DNA of 64,000 nucleotides from Aricia agestis (GCF_905147365.1 NC_056418.1:3409262-3473261), one strand, 5' to 3'; positions 1 to 11,157 are shown, counted from the first letter of the stretch. The notes: generated by a model from the letters alone, not told the origin. Program-made: numbers and translations.

Positions 1-171
1 GGGTAATAGGGGAGTGTAGGGAAGGGAAAAGGGTATGGAATTGGGCCTCCGATAATATCACTCACTCGGCGAAACACAGCGCAAGCGCTGTTTCACGCCG
101 GTTTTCTGTGAGCCTGTGGTATTTCTCCGGTCGAGCCGGCCCATTCGTGCCGAAGCATGGCTCTCCCACGT
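1..171 (-). mobile_element. SINE-A copy, cut by the window edge
   Basis: Reverse-strand copy of the poly-A SINE. The 5' end of the element (acgtgggagagcc in sense) lies at 171 and the G-rich middle runs off the left edge, so the poly-A end is outside the window. The inverted 'cagcgcaagcgctg' hairpin and the CGAG/CCGG-rich head match the complete copies at 1257 and 9058. Confidence 0.85.
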
Positions 172-356
172 CTAAAGATAAAAATAAGAAAATATACCAG
201 TATCGAAACAGTATAGGCTCTCAAGGTTCTCAAGGAAACAAACAAAGCAACAAACAACTTGAGCCTCCCGTAATAGAATTCTGACAGCCTTCACATTCCT
301 GTACGTTTCCTGTTTACAGGAGACAGTGTAAAGTTTTGATTTTTATTTCGTAAAAT

Positions 357-510
357 GTACTAAGAAGTTGATTCTTGGGCAGATGGCGGACCTACATAAT
401 TTGGTCACGTTATGTCAAACCCCGCAAACATGACTAACACTGGAGTGACATAACCCGAACAAATGATGTGGGTCCACCATCTGCCTATGAATCAATTTCT
501 TTAGTGGTAT
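357..510. mobile_element. Small foldback MITE (gcagatggcgga family)
   Basis: The two ends are imperfect inverted copies of each other over about 45 bp: 'gattcttgggcagatggcgg' on the left and the reverse complement of 'ccaccatctgcctatgaatc' on the right. No coding capacity. A relative lies at 58652-58858. I do not recognise the superfamily. Confidence 0.65.
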
Positions 511-587
511 ATAGATCACGCATAACTTTAAGATCGCTCGGAGAAACTGGAGGGAAGAAGACTACAATACGTACCAGTAGGCCTAGT

Positions 588-713
588 ATGAAACTTTGAG
601 ACTCAAACAATCGGACGAGAATGCCGCGTCCTGCTCTAACAATGTCATTTCACGTTTGTTAGAGAGGGACGCGGCATTCTTGACCGATTGTTTGAGTCTC
701 AAAACAGTTTCAT
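588..713. repeat. Long imperfect palindrome
   Basis: About 55-base arms (starting 'atgaaactttgagactcaaa' and ending in its near reverse complement) surround a loop of about 10 bases. The sequence could fold into one long hairpin. Either a MITE or an inverted duplication; no relative seen in the window. Confidence 0.7.
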
Positions 714-1256
714 GGTACAAGGCCTGTAACATACAACAGTTACTATTAAAAACTCATCTAATTACTGGTCTACCACCGTTTAGATCCAGAAAACCGGACC
801 CAACAGAGAAAGACAGAGAAATGTGAAAGAAAAGAGGAGAGGCCTACAAAAATAATAATTTCAAGTTTTGTTAGTGTCCCTAAAACTCGAAAACGGCTGA
901 ACCGATTTGGAAAATTATAGTCTTAAAATATTCTTGAAAGTCCAGGGAAAGTTTATAACGTAAGAAGTGAAATTATACGAAGTTTATCTGGTATTAAGAA
1001 AATCGTTGAAGTATTTGGTAATTTCTGTAAAATGTACTATTAACCAGTGTTAGTGCTACTAAATCACCACCAACTGTATTTGAGCGTATGACATAAATAT
1101 TGATTCGAATGTCCAAATTATGATAATCCTGATAGCTGACCAATCGAATTTGTAATCATTGGATTAATATGATACTGCATAGAAGTACAATATGTAAAGA
1201 CGTCGCATTTTCACATTGTTTTAAACGTTATTTCTTAGAGAAATTATGATATATTC
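714..1256. other. No gene; one degenerate LINE-tail fragment
   Basis: AT-rich sequence. Positions about 878-960 ('cggctgaaccgatttggaaa') look like a decayed RTE-type 3' tail. I see nothing else. Confidence 0.5.
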
Positions 1257-1589
1257 TTTTTTTTTTATGAAATAAGGGGGCAAACGAGCAAACGGGTCAC
1301 CTGATGGAAAGCAATTTCCGTCGTCCATCGACACTCGCAGCATCAGAAAAGCTGCAGGTGCGTTACCGGCCTTTTAAGAGGGAACAGGGTAATAGGGGAG
1401 GGTAGGGATGGGAAGAGAAGGGAATAGGGGAGGGCAGGGAAGGGAATAGGGTAGGGGATTGGGCCTCCGGTAAACTCACTCACTCGGCGAAACACAGCGC
1501 AAGCGCTGTTTCACGTCGGTTTTCTGTGATAACGTGGTATTTCTCCGGTCGAGCCGGCCCATTCGTGCCGAAGCACGGCTCTCCCACGT
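1257..1589 (-). mobile_element. SINE-A, full length
   Basis: Poly-T (the antisense poly-A) at 1257-1266, then the LINE-like 3' module, a G-rich run (C-rich in sense) of GGGTAGGG-type units, the 'cagcgcaagcgctg' hairpin, and the head ending at 'ccacgt'. Transcription would read leftwards. No protein is encoded; apparent reading frames come from the repeat itself. Confidence 0.88.
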
Positions 1590-2218
1590 CAGAAATTCTA
1601 TTCGAATCTAATAAACGAGGTGTCAAAGGATTCGTAACAATAGCTCACGTAGGCTGTGAAGCGTAGTTGAAAGCTTTAGCCATAAACCAACTTAGCTTAA
1701 AAATACCTAATGTAAGAGAAAGAATAAAAATCTTTAACTATGACAAAATAATATGTTGCCGTAATTGCATAGGTAATGCAAGTTACAGTAATTGATTGTA
1801 CTAACCTGACAGAATATGAGGACTTTTCACGTGAGAACTTTCCGACGATCGTGCATCGGGGGGCTGATGATGATTGGTTTCGACACCGACGTATTTCGTT
1901 AAAATTGATAAAAATTCACATAGTGGTATAGATGCACGTGAATTCTGATTTATAATGCAAGGTCTAAGTAGGTATAGCTACGAATATAGAGGTATAGTAT
2001 ATCCATGTTCACAACATGTGTCTAGGTATAAGCCCCGAAATGATGCGGTGCATGATCAGCGACCACTTTCGCGGTCCACTGATCATATTCACCGTCGTAT
2101 GGGAATGGGAATGGCCAATCACTTAATCAAACCCATCTGCATTAGTAATCGGATATTGTTCATTAATAACGGCATCTACAAATTGGTATAACTAAATTAA
2201 TTCATTGAGGAGAGAACA
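1590..2218. other. No gene seen
   Basis: Unremarkable AT-rich DNA apart from an imperfect palindrome around 2053-2086 centred on 'tgatcagcgaccac'. Confidence 0.4.
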
Positions 2219-2760
2219 GTTAGCCCGGCCGCACATTATAAGAATTTCTGATCAGAAAAATTCGGACGCCCGCCGCCACATCGCACACCTATAAGCTATG
2301 TCCACATTATGCAATTTCATCTTCAATTTTCGTCATCTTCTTTTTATTCAACTTTCGTTTGGCATATTCAATAATTGAATGCGTCAAAATCCACCCGCGT
2401 TGAAAGAAAAGTGTCATAGCGCGCGCTACGATTTCAACGCGCGTCACGGGCATGCCTTACGTTCGCTGTTGACTGCGCTATAACGCATGCCCTTGATGAA
2501 CAAAAAAGGTACAGTGTGGACAAAGCTATCAGAAATTTCTAATAGGTGTGCGGGGTCTAGTACAAAATGTATATGGTGCGCGGTCTGAATTTCTGATTAG
2601 AAACATTTCTGCCATCCGATGGACGGCGGATGTCTGACACGTCAGAATTATGATGTGGGGTCCACAACAAAACAATAATTAATATGAGCAGAGCCTGTGT
2701 TCAGGCGGGGCGACCGAATTTTTTTGATCAGAAATTCTTATAATATGCGGCCGCCCTAAC
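2219..2760. mobile_element. MITE with about 45-bp terminal inverted repeats and an inner pair of inverted repeats
   Basis: The left end 'gttagcccggccgcacatta' and right end, closing 'gcggccgccctaac', are near-perfect inverted copies that continue through 'taagaatttctgatcagaaa'. A second inverted pair inside (around 2282-2314, 'ctatgtccaca', against 2512-2552, 'tgtggacaaagct') suggests a nested element or a compound palindrome. No transposase frame. Confidence 0.75.
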
Positions 2761-3867
2761 GATCGGTTTGTATGTGTGCGTCCGTATCGTCTATTCGCAG
2801 CCATCGTTGACGAAATCTAATGAGCACTCGTTTAAATAAAAAAATTAGAGGTGTCAATTAACACCTTCACTGCGGGACTAAAAGAGACGGTTTTTATATG
2901 GTGCGTTAACGGGCCGATTAGCTTTATACTTAAAACTCTCCGCCGCTGCGGTATAGGGCTTATTGGTCTGGTAAGGTATCGACCAATATAAATGACTGTA
3001 ACTATGCGAAAACTTAAAAATTTGGAAATCCACCAATCAATATCGATCGTAGAAGAGTTAGTGTTCATGGTGCTGGCTTCGCCCTGGATTCCTACTATTT
3101 ACTTGAGAGATATATGCAAAAATATATGTAAGGTCTTATGACCCGATACCGCACTGAATTATAGGTTTATTTAAGGGAGATTTAGTGATGGGAAATAATG
3201 TTATCGACATATTATTTTTAATATCATTTATTGAAGAAACAATAAGATATTTTTTATTTTGAAAAAATAACAGGCCAGTAAGGATTTGGCTGTGACTTAT
3301 TATTTTTTATGTAATTTTTCGAATAATCTATATCAGAACGTTCATTTTCACGATTTCATCCTTGCTGTAACGATCATTCAAGCATTTTTTCAAAACGTAA
3401 ACAAACTACTGTGTAAATGCACTATCGTACCGCTCCCGCTTATTACGTCACAACACTAATATGAAGTAAACAATTCAATTACCTACACCAGTGCGGGAAG
3501 GGGTGGAATGACCCTGTGATCTTTTACAGACCTTTCGACCCGTTACCCGCAAGGAATGGAAAAAAATATCAATCAGTGCGTTATCAGGTCGGAACACCTT
3601 AGCACGATTTTAATGCTTTATCGAGTAGCCCTTAAAGTCCTAAACTCAAACCTATACTTGTCTCCTTTTAACATACAAAAATACTCATTATACAGCCCCC
3701 GCACCAGGGGACGTTCGCCGTTTCTCGCCTCCGCACAGAGCGCGAGTACATGCATCGGGCGTTTAAGCCTTATAACGCAGCGAACGTGTTAAGGGACACC
3801 CGAATGGAACAAAGTTATTTCTTATATTCAAAAAACCTGTATACATATACACTAAAAAAATCTTTAA
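2761..3867. other. No gene seen
   Basis: AT-rich sequence with a GC-richer patch at about 3440-3800. Open frames there are short and have no recognisable composition or motif. I see no repeat ends. Confidence 0.4.
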
Positions 3868-3870
3868 AAA

Positions 3871-3959
3871 AAACGCCATCTATTGGCGCCCAGGAATACT
3901 AACAACGCGTCACTGTTTATTCTCAAGAAACGCCATCTAGTTGACGTACAGGAATATTC
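3871..3959 (+). repeat. Diverged direct repeat, two units
   Basis: Two units sharing 'aacgccatcta' and 'caggaata', spaced by about 57 bases, at 3871-3901 and 3928-3959. Origin unknown. Confidence 0.55.
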
Positions 3960-4202
3960 TCAACGCCCTCTGCCCCTACCATGCAGACCACTAATAAAAA
4001 AGTGTCGAGGTCAAAAATATCGTTCTGTATCCTCCTTTACGCCGAACGTGCGATAAGGAACTTCGTTCCAAAAAACTTAAACTGTACAACATTTTGTTGA
4101 TGGTAAATAAATGTTGCTACCTAGAATAAATACTATATTATTATAGGATTCAAAGGTCCAAAAACCGAAGAATAAAGTAAGGCCAGGCTTTCATTTATGT
4201 GT

Positions 4203-4396
4203 AACTAGATGACGCTCGCAACTCAGTTTGTGGTTGCGCCAAAATTCATATATCCGGGAACCGTACATTTTTCCGGTATAATAAGTATCCTATGTCCGTT
4301 CCCGGGACTCAAAGTATCTCCTTAACAAATTTCAGTAAAATCAGTTTATGCGTGAAGGAGTAACAGACAGACATACACTTTTACATTTATAATATT
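4203..4396 (+). mobile_element. Tail family 1 (RTE-type LINE/SINE 3' end), interrupted
   Basis: Matches the family consensus visible across the window: 'actagatgacgc' head, 'gggaaccgtacatttttccg', 'cccgggactcaaagtatctc', then 'acagacagacatacac' and 'tttataatatt'. The tail is cut at 4396 by the element at 4397-5098, and the expected 'attagtgtg' continues after it. Confidence 0.8.
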
Positions 4397-5098
4397 GGGC
4401 GTCCACAAATTACGTCAGGTGTTTAGGGGGGGAGGGGGTCGAGTCAAATCTCATCTAATCTCACGTTGGGCAAATCTCACGTAATTTTTTTCTCAACAAA
4501 ATAATACTATTTAGGTCCATTTCATCCAGATTGTACGTATGCTTAAGATTTAATCGTAAGCGTAATCGTTATACGATTAAGATCATTCACAAATTCGTTC
4601 GAAAGAAAATCAACTGACTGTCAAACCAAACGTTTACGTAAGAAACAGACATTTTGAAAAATCTCACGTGAGTTTTTTTTATGAAATAAGAGGGCAATCG
4701 AGCAAACGGGTCACTTGATGGAAAGCAACTTCCATCGTCCATGGACATTAGCAGCATCAGAAGAGCTGCAGGTGCGTTACCGGCCTTTTAAGAGGGAATA
4801 GGGTAATAGGGGAGAGTAGGGATGGGAAGGGAAGTGAATATGGGAGGGTAGGGAAAGGAATAGGGTAGGGGATTGGGCCTCCGGTAAACTCACTCACTCG
4901 GCGAAACACAGCGCAAGCGCTGTTTCACGCCGGTTTTCTGTGAGAACGTGGTATTTATACGGTCGAGCCGGCCCATTCGTGCCGAAGCATGGCTCTCCCA
5001 CGTCACGTTGTGGGGGAGATTTAATAAAATCTCACGAAATCTCACCAGGGTCAAAAAGTTATAAAAAAAACACCTCACGTAATTTGTGGACGCCCCCT
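4397..5098. mobile_element. DNA element with 28-bp inverted ends, inserted in a LINE tail
   Basis: Left end 'gggcgtccacaaattacgtc' and right end, closing 'acgtaatttgtggacgcccc', are inverted copies extending through 'aggtgttt'. Internally 'aatctcacg' words recur on both sides of a SINE-A copy. The flanks suggest a short duplicated ATT-type target. Non-autonomous; superfamily not identified. Confidence 0.75.
4673..5003 (-). mobile_element. SINE-A inside the 4397-5098 element
   Basis: Poly-T at 4673-4680, the complete SINE-A layout, head ending 'ccacgt' at 5003. It lies between 'aaatctcacgtgag' and 'cacgttgtggg', so it landed in the host element after that element arrived. Confidence 0.87.
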
Positions 5099-5251
5099 TA
5101 TTAGTGTGTATTACAGATTCGAAGGTACGAGAATTTGAGCCGTTTACCTCATATTCAATATTCGAGCATATTAGCTTTCCGGATGACCAAGCAGCTGTCG
5201 TGGATGATTCATAGCTTACGAGTTACGACGTAGAGCTATCCGCACTCAATA

Positions 5252-5291
5252 ATTACCCTTGATTCTGCAATGTGTTGCAGAATCAAGGGTA

Positions 5292-5293
<2 letters not shown>
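5252..5293. repeat. Perfect 19-bp hairpin with a 4-base loop
   Basis: Arms 'attacccttgattctgcaa' (5252-5270) and its exact reverse complement (5275-5293) flank the loop tgtg. It is a candidate template-switch inverted duplication; a small RNA hairpin is possible but unsupported. Confidence 0.75.

Positions 5294-5328
<35 letters not shown>
5291..5328. repeat. (AT)n microsatellite
   Basis: Almost uninterrupted AT dinucleotides directly after the hairpin. Confidence 0.9.
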
Positions 5329-5331
<3 letters not shown>

Positions 5332-5335
5332 ACTT

Positions 5336-5470
5336 ACTAGCTGACCCGGCAAACGTTATTTTGCCATATAAACTATTCTGGTATCAATATTAAAAGTAGA
5401 TAAAAAAACGAAGTTATATTTCGTGTTTTATCGAATACCGAGCAAAGCTCGGTCAAATAGCTAGTAATAT
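5336..5470 (+). mobile_element. Tail family 3 fragment
   Basis: Begins 'actagctgacccggcaaacg' followed by 'ttttgccatataaa', the head of family 3, then degenerates. The rest of the family layout (copies at 12272, 39638, 62383) is missing. Confidence 0.6.
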
Positions 5471-5839
5471 TAGTAATAGATAAGTGTATATTACACTCTT
5501 ATGAGTAAGGATAAATATTTTTCATGTATTCAGTAACTTAATACAGCCTTATTGATATGGTGCCACATAACGCAGAATTGTCGAGACATTTCTTTCGTCG
5601 ACAACATTCTGATCCTTCTGAATAACACAATAAAGTAAAACAATTCTGAATGTTTTGTATATTATGTGCAAACGATCATAAAAATTAATTCTCAATGGTT
5701 TTATGTTATCAGTTATTTTTTTTCAGTTCAATGTAGTAATATTTTCCGTCTAATATAAAAAAAAAGTTAGTCTCGCTAAAGCTCTAGAACGATTGGACCG
5801 ATTCGGCTAATTTCAATCTTGAAATAATCGGGGAAGTTC
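5471..5839. other. No gene; LINE-tail remnant before the SINE
   Basis: Positions about 5764-5836 ('gattggaccgattcggctaa') look like a decayed LINE tail that SINE-A interrupts at 5840. Otherwise AT-rich with nothing recognised. Confidence 0.45.
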
Positions 5840-6068
5840 TTTTTTTTTTTTTTTTAATGAAATAAGGGGGCAAACGAGCAAATGGGTCACCTGATGGAAA
5901 GCAACTTCCGTCGCCCATGGACACTCGCAGCATCAGAAGAGCTGCAAGTGCGTTGCCGGCCTTTTAAGAGGGAATAGGGTAATAGGGGAGAAAGAAAATT
6001 TTCTGTGAGAACGTGGTATTTATCCGGTCGAGCCGGCCCATTCGTGCCGAAGCATGGCTCTCCCACGT
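5840..6068 (-). mobile_element. SINE-A with internal deletion
   Basis: Poly-T 5840-5855 and intact terminal modules, but the copy jumps from 'ggggagaaag' to 'aaaattttctgtgagaacg'. It thus lacks the G-rich run and the cagcgcaagcgctg hairpin. Confidence 0.85.
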
Positions 6069-6092
6069 ATGAAAACGATATACGTATAGAAT

Positions 6093-6172
6093 GATACAAA
6101 GTTCAGGGAACTTTGTATCATTTCTATCCTAATAAACCTTTTATTAGGATGGAAATGATACAAAGTTCACCG
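6093..6172. repeat. Overlapping palindromes
   Basis: The word 'gatacaaagttc' occurs forward, reversed and forward again, giving two overlapping hairpins (6093-6121 and about 6109-6170, the latter with 'cctaataa/ttattagg' at its centre). Confidence 0.65.
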
Positions 6173-6673
6173 GGTTCAATCAAGTTTCAGTTTTATTCAG
6201 TTCCATGTATTAATATGATGTCATATGCGTTGCAACAAATCATTATTCCTAAGTCTTTGATAGTTATTTGCAGGCTATCTATGCTTGCAAACTCAGAGAT
6301 CTAAAGCATCCTTAGACCAAAACAATTAAGGATAAAGCGTTGCTATTTGATACAACGTATCTTATTTCAATCACGAAAGACATCACAGACCGTAATGAGA
6401 TCAAAGGAGATCGGAAACTAGATAGAAAGATATCATCATCATTTATGTAATGTGTCAATGGGATTCAGTTTAGGTTGTCAGGCTTCCCGCGTTGGAATAA
6501 GTTTTATGACGCGATATTAATTATTCAGCAGCGCTTTTGATTGGCTAATGTTTATTATTACACTTTAAATTTAGTCCCAGGTCCCGGGTATCAAAATCTC
6601 TAATTAGTTAACTTTAAGTGCGTATGTTCTTGCGCTGAAAATAATTTTTAAGCGCGAGAACTTTTAGACTTTT
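6173..6673. other. No gene seen
   Basis: AT-rich, no clear repeat ends, no coding signal. Confidence 0.4.
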
Positions 6674-6872
6674 GCTACTAGATGTCGCCCGCAACTCCGT
6701 TTCATCAAAATTCGTTCATCGCGCGGAATCCGAACATTTTTCCGAGAAAAAAATTATTATTTATCCTATTCCGGGACTCAAAGTATCTCAAAACCTAATT
6801 TCATCATAATCGGTTGAGCGATTTGAGCGTGAAGTGATAACAGACAGACAAACTTTCGCATTTATTATATTT
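6674..6872 (+). mobile_element. Tail family 1 copy
   Basis: Head 'tactagatgtcgcccgcaac', middle 'ccgggactcaaagtatctc', end 'acagacagacaaactttcgc' then an AT-rich terminus. Diverged but complete. Confidence 0.8.
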
Positions 6873-6892
6873 AGATTGGCGCCTTATCTATA

Positions 6893-7315
6893 CTAATATT
6901 ATAAAGCGGAAGAGTTTGTTTGTTTGTTTGTTTGAACGCGCTAATCTCAGGAACTATTGGCATAGAATATATATTAAAGTAGTACCGATTCCGATTAGAA
7001 AAATTCTTTCAGTGTTAGATAGCCCATTTATCAGGAAGGCTATATTTTATTATGCTAAGACTAATAGGAGCGAAGAAATAGAGGAAAATGTGGCAAAAAC
7101 GGGAGAAATTTTTTAAAGGGTTCCCACGAACTACTGGAGGAACTTTTCTGTTATTTGGCACAGATAAGAATTCGACCACGAATCATAGGCATTTTTCGTG
7201 GACTAATTTGTCTGTGAAATATCTAATTTACGCGGGCGAAACGGGAACGGGAAGCCGCGCGAAACGTCTAGTAAAATTTAAAGCGGAAATTTGCTCGTAT
7301 GTTACATGGGACTAA
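6893..7315 (+). mobile_element. Tail family 4 copy
   Basis: Starts at 'atactaatattataaagcgg', has a (TTTG)n run at 6918-6933, then 'gttagatagcccatttatc', and ends near 'aaacgtctagtaaa'. Related copies at 23335 and 40225 (minus) and 36650 (plus). The two small frames inside it do not look genuine. Confidence 0.75.
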
Positions 7316-7499
7316 GCCGGGATTAATAATTATAAGGGCGAATTCGATAAACGCGGTTTGTACATCATATTGTAGAATCTAGGGGTGGATTACTATACTA
7401 TTATCTGTTTCTATTGTTACATAACAATACGAGTATAATGGTGAAACTTGCAAGACAAGTAAATAAGAGCCAGCGACAGCTAGACTTTCGTCGTTAGAG

Positions 7500-8078
7500 T
7501 ATTAGTGTATTAAAACACCATACCGAAGATACGCGGCCGAAGTTCCGTGGCCGATATTACGTTCCGACGCATTCGGCTGATATGACACACGAATAGCCGA
7601 AATTACGCGGTGGGAATTCAGTTGCGTAACTTTGTCCGAGTATTCAGTGTCTCGAACTCCGCCATTGAAAAAACATTACCGCCGCATCGCTGCCGAACTT
7701 AAGCTCGACCGAAGTTCGGCTGTACGCTATAATACGACGTAATTTCGTGCCCTAAGCAATCCGTGGTATCCCTATCTGTATGTCAACTAAAATCGGTCTA
7801 AACCTTTACCGCCTAACAAACTTATTTTTTTTCCTATAAACTTTTTTGGTGTGGTTTTTGGTAACGTAAGAGAGTTTTTGGTAACGTAAGAGAACAAAAA
7901 AAACCTTCCTCAGGGCATCACCCTGAGGAAGGTTTTTTTGTGCTTCCTCAGACGTGATGCCCTAGGTAATTGCTTAATTTGATTAAAGGTTAATCTGTCA
8001 CTGATGGTGTGTCATCGGTAATTTAAATTATACATTGCAGGTGTAATCTTGCCGAATTTAGACTTTGTGTGTTTAGAC
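7500..8078. mobile_element. Degenerate Harbinger-like MITE nested in the previous element
   Basis: The left part ('aacaccataccgaaga') and right part ('gatggtgtgtcatcggtaat' and 'tgtgtgtttagac') correspond to the two ends of the clean copy at 60704-60927. The middle is longer and rearranged and holds a hairpin at 7895-7940. Confidence 0.55.
7895..7940. repeat. Hairpin, about 20-bp arms
   Basis: 'aaaaccttcctcaggg' and 'ccctgaggaaggtttt' flank a 6-base loop. Just upstream the word 'tttttggtaacgtaagaga' is tandemly duplicated. It resembles a terminator in shape only; this is nuclear insect DNA. Confidence 0.7.
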
Positions 8079-8627
8079 TTTGAGGTGGTCTGGCAGTAGG
8101 AAGCAACTGTCAAAAATGTCCGGCAGTGGAAGACGAGATTCCTCCACTTACCGCGAAGAAAAAATTAAGCATTACTCTTTGTCGAAACCTCAGAACAGGA
8201 TACCTCCTAAGGAAACCGCGAAGGGAACTCCATAGTAGCTGGACGTTCTTACCTCAAGGGGCTCATAAACAGGTGAACTTTCAGCTTTATAAAATGACGA
8301 ATGGCCGGCTGTCGCTGGCTCTTGGGTTATATAGTGTTGGTATTACACCAGTTCAATAGTTTGATACTATTATCACAAATTCACATACGTTCCGATGAGT
8401 TTCTGAATGATATAGGTTGTAATAAAACATGTACAATACTACATACTTGCAGCGACTTTGAACATAAGAAATCCCGCGAGAATCTAACATTTTTCCGTGG
8501 CAAAAGGCTGTGAATATGATGATGATACTGACTACTTACTCATGATATTTGTTAACATTATAAATCGGCTTAAACATACCAACTGTAAATAGCTTTCTTT
8601 ACATTCATATCAAAGCTTTCGTTTCGA

Positions 8628-8801
8628 TTCGTTTATCGCGCGGGAACCGTAAATTTTTCCGGGATAAAAAGTATCCTATGTTCTTTCCCAGGACTCGAAG
8701 TACACCCGTACCATATTTCAGCAAAATCGGTTCAGCGGTTTGGGCGTGACGAGGTAACAGTCAGACAGACAGACATACATATTCTCATTTACAATATTTA
8801 G
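8628..8801 (+). mobile_element. Tail family 1, 5'-truncated
   Basis: Starts at 'cgtttatcgcgcgggaaccg' and ends at 'tttacaatatttag', with 'cagcaaaatcggttcagcgg' between. Confidence 0.8.
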
Positions 8802-9057
8802 TTTGATGAACTGAAACCGAGGCCAAGGATGTTGTAAATCTATTCTGTTACAACTAAGGCCTGCATTGTAATGAGATGAGAGGCCTCGTCTTCGGTTAGC
8901 ATGTGCTGCATCACCCATGAATATTCATACATCCTTTGGCTATTACGTACCTAACATGGCGATCTCTAAGTTAGCCCGTAATATCCACAAGAATAAAAAA
9001 AAATCTTTAACGCGACTTAGGAGAATAAAAAGATAATATTAAAAAAAACACCTTCAA

Positions 9058-9397
9058 TTTTTTTTTTATGTAATAAGGGGGCAAACGAGCAAACGGGTCA
9101 CCTGATGGAAAGCAACTTCCGTCGCCCATAGACACTCACAGCATCAGAAGAGCTGCAAGTGCGTTGTCGGCCTTTTAAGAGGGAATAGGGTAATAGGGGA
9201 GGGTAGGAAAGGGAAGGGAAGGGAATAGTTGAGGGTAGGGAAGGGAATAGGGTAGGGGTTAGGGGATTGGGCCTCCGGTAAACTCACTCACTCGGCGAAA
9301 CACAGCGCAAGCGCTGTTTCACGCCAATTTTCTGTGAGAACGTGGTATTTATCCGGTCGAGCCGGCCCATTCGTGCCGAAGCATGGCTCTCCCACGT
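9058..9397 (-). mobile_element. SINE-A, full length
   Basis: Poly-T 9058-9067; all modules present; the G-rich middle is expanded compared with the copy at 1257. Head ends 'ccacgt' at 9397. Confidence 0.88.
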
Positions 9398-9558
9398 ATT
9401 ATCCCAAGAACTACTGAACCAATTCTGACGAAACTTCTTTAGAGACAAATTTCTTTAGAGATAAGCAGTACTTACCTTTTGTGTCGTTTTTCTTTATATG
9501 TATATTTAGTTAAATGATTTTGTGTGCAATAAAATGTTATAAAAAAAAACTTGCTGTT

Positions 9559-9723
9559 TCCCTAACTTGTACAATACCTAGGACAAAAAAAAGAAATGCT
9601 TATATCGGACTTGTAGTTCTGGAGATATGCGAACAAAACATAATTCCCATATCTCCGGAACTACAAGTCCGATTTAGGTATTCTTTTTTTGTTGTACTTA
9701 CTAGGTATTGTTCAACTTAGGGA
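9559..9723. repeat. 165-bp palindromic element
   Basis: Arms of about 70 bases: 'ccctaacttgtacaatacct' at the left is mirrored by 'actaggtattgttcaactta' at the right, and 'cggacttgtagttctggaga' by 'tctccggaactacaagtccg'. MITE-like; the open frame across it is a by-product of the palindrome. Confidence 0.75.
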
Positions 9724-10251
9724 ACTCTATAAGTTCAACAAAATTGGTTCAGTAGTTTTAGTGATAAGGCAATTTTAAATCTCAATTACGTACATACATA
9801 TAATAATAATTTTGAAGTCAGTTTTATTATCTTTTTTAAATACTATTATTATTTTAGACCGGCTAAAAACTTAATGGAAATACGTTATTCGGTCGGGTTA
9901 TGCCAGGCCCACCTAGATTCCCACCAATATCACAACCAATATTTTCACCCCAACCAAATGTAATTGTAAATAAATTACTTCCTAAATTCCTAGCCCCCTT
10001 TTAGCAGTCGTATTACAAAGTCAGACTGTAAAGTTTCCATCATCGGAATGGTGTTTAATTTTTGTATTCTATGCTGCCGGGAACTCCAATCCCAATAAGT
10101 GCACTTCGTCAAATTAATCGATTTACTTAAGTACGACTTCCGATGTTACGTACAGTCAGCTGAAACGGTTGACTGGATGTTTCCAACGGGGTCGTTGGAT
10201 AAGTATGAAGTATATTAATCAGGCCTTAGGAATAAAAAGGTTTGGATTATA
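9724..10251. other. No gene seen
   Basis: AT-rich with a short GC-richer patch at about 9890-10010. No repeat ends or coding signal recognised. Confidence 0.4.
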
Positions 10252-10472
10252 TTATATACGAGCTTTTGCCCGCGGCTTCGCTCGCGTTAATCAGTATTAT
10301 TATATACAAATTTTCATCCCCTATTTGAACCCCTTGGGGTTGGAATTTATCAAAATCCTTTCTTAGCGGATGCCTTCGTCATAACATCTACCTGCATGCA
10401 AAATTTCAGCCCGATCCGTCCAGTGGTTTGGGCTGTGCGTTGATAGATCACCATGTTAGTCGGTCACCTCGC
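10252..10472 (+). mobile_element. Tail family 2 copy
   Basis: 'cgagcttttgcccgcggctt', 'ttcatcccctatttgaaccc', 'cagcccgatccgtccagtgg' and 'gcgttgatagatcaccatg' appear in order, as in the copies at 20287 and 33783. Confidence 0.85.
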
Positions 10473-10984
10473 CAGGTCTGTTATGCTGGAATTTGGCTTG
10501 ACACGCTGCCGCGTGTCTAGATAACAGAAATTGTATTTCAATATAGTGTTTTATCCTTCTCTGATACGTTTGATAGTCTTAACATTCGGACGGACGACTT
10601 ACCCGACTGGCGAGAGATCAAGCGCAAGATAGCATATCGGAAGCATAGATCTTTTTTTCAAGCAATCTGGTATTCAGCGTGTATAGTTCTGACCAAACTT
10701 GGAAACAATATTTTTCCAAATCAGGAATTGAGCCCGCAGTCACGCTTAACTATTTAATCATTTAACAAGTGAATGATGCACAAAATCCCTAATAAACAAA
10801 TATATAAAATTTAACGTAGTAAAGTTTATTAATTTTGAATATTCCATTTTGAGAAGATTACCGATACACGGTATTGGCCGGGTTAGCAATATCGTATTCC
10901 ATTAAAATGTTGTATTTTAGACATGTCGGACGAACGCGGAAATTACTGTTTCATAAAATATTGTACTCCCTATTTCACATTCTG
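10473..10984. other. No gene; SINE-B word fragment
   Basis: Around 10598-10630 'cccgactggcgagagatcaa' matches the middle of SINE-B on the minus strand; the rest is unrecognised. A small palindrome 'gacacgctgccgcgtgtc' lies near 10500. Confidence 0.45.
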
Positions 10985-11135
10985 TTTTCAAATTTAATAA
11001 AAAATGATCCAGTGTGAGTCGGACTTGTGCACGTAGTTACTTGAGATACAGCCTGGCGACAAACAGACAGACGGACAGACAGCGAAATCTTACTAATCGG
11101 GACGTTTTTACTTTTTGAGTACGGAACCCTTATAG
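10985..11135 (+). mobile_element. Tail family M copy
   Basis: 'gtgagtcggacttgtgcacg', 'acagacagacggacagacag' and the terminal 'gagtacggaacccttatag' define this common lepidopteran-type repeat end. Confidence 0.7.
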
Positions 11136-11157
11136 AAAGTAGAGTCATTTAGAGTAA

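Larger units (their letters stand above)
7462..8340. mobile_element. MITE ('agagccagcgacag' family), split by another MITE
   Basis: Terminal 'aagagccagcgacagctaga' at the left is the inverse of 'ggctgtcgctggctcttggg' at the right. The interior from 8085 shares 'ctggcagtaggaagcaactg' and 'ggatacctcctaa' with the copy at 34425-35075. Positions about 7500-8078 belong to a different, Harbinger-like family, so this copy is nested. Confidence 0.65.

Noticed and set aside
5291..5328. AT tract as a possible origin or regulatory site
   Set aside because: Plain dinucleotide microsatellite; no supporting motif.
7895..7940. Rho-independent terminator-like hairpin with a T run
   Set aside because: Bacterial terminators do not apply here; it lies in a degenerate MITE.
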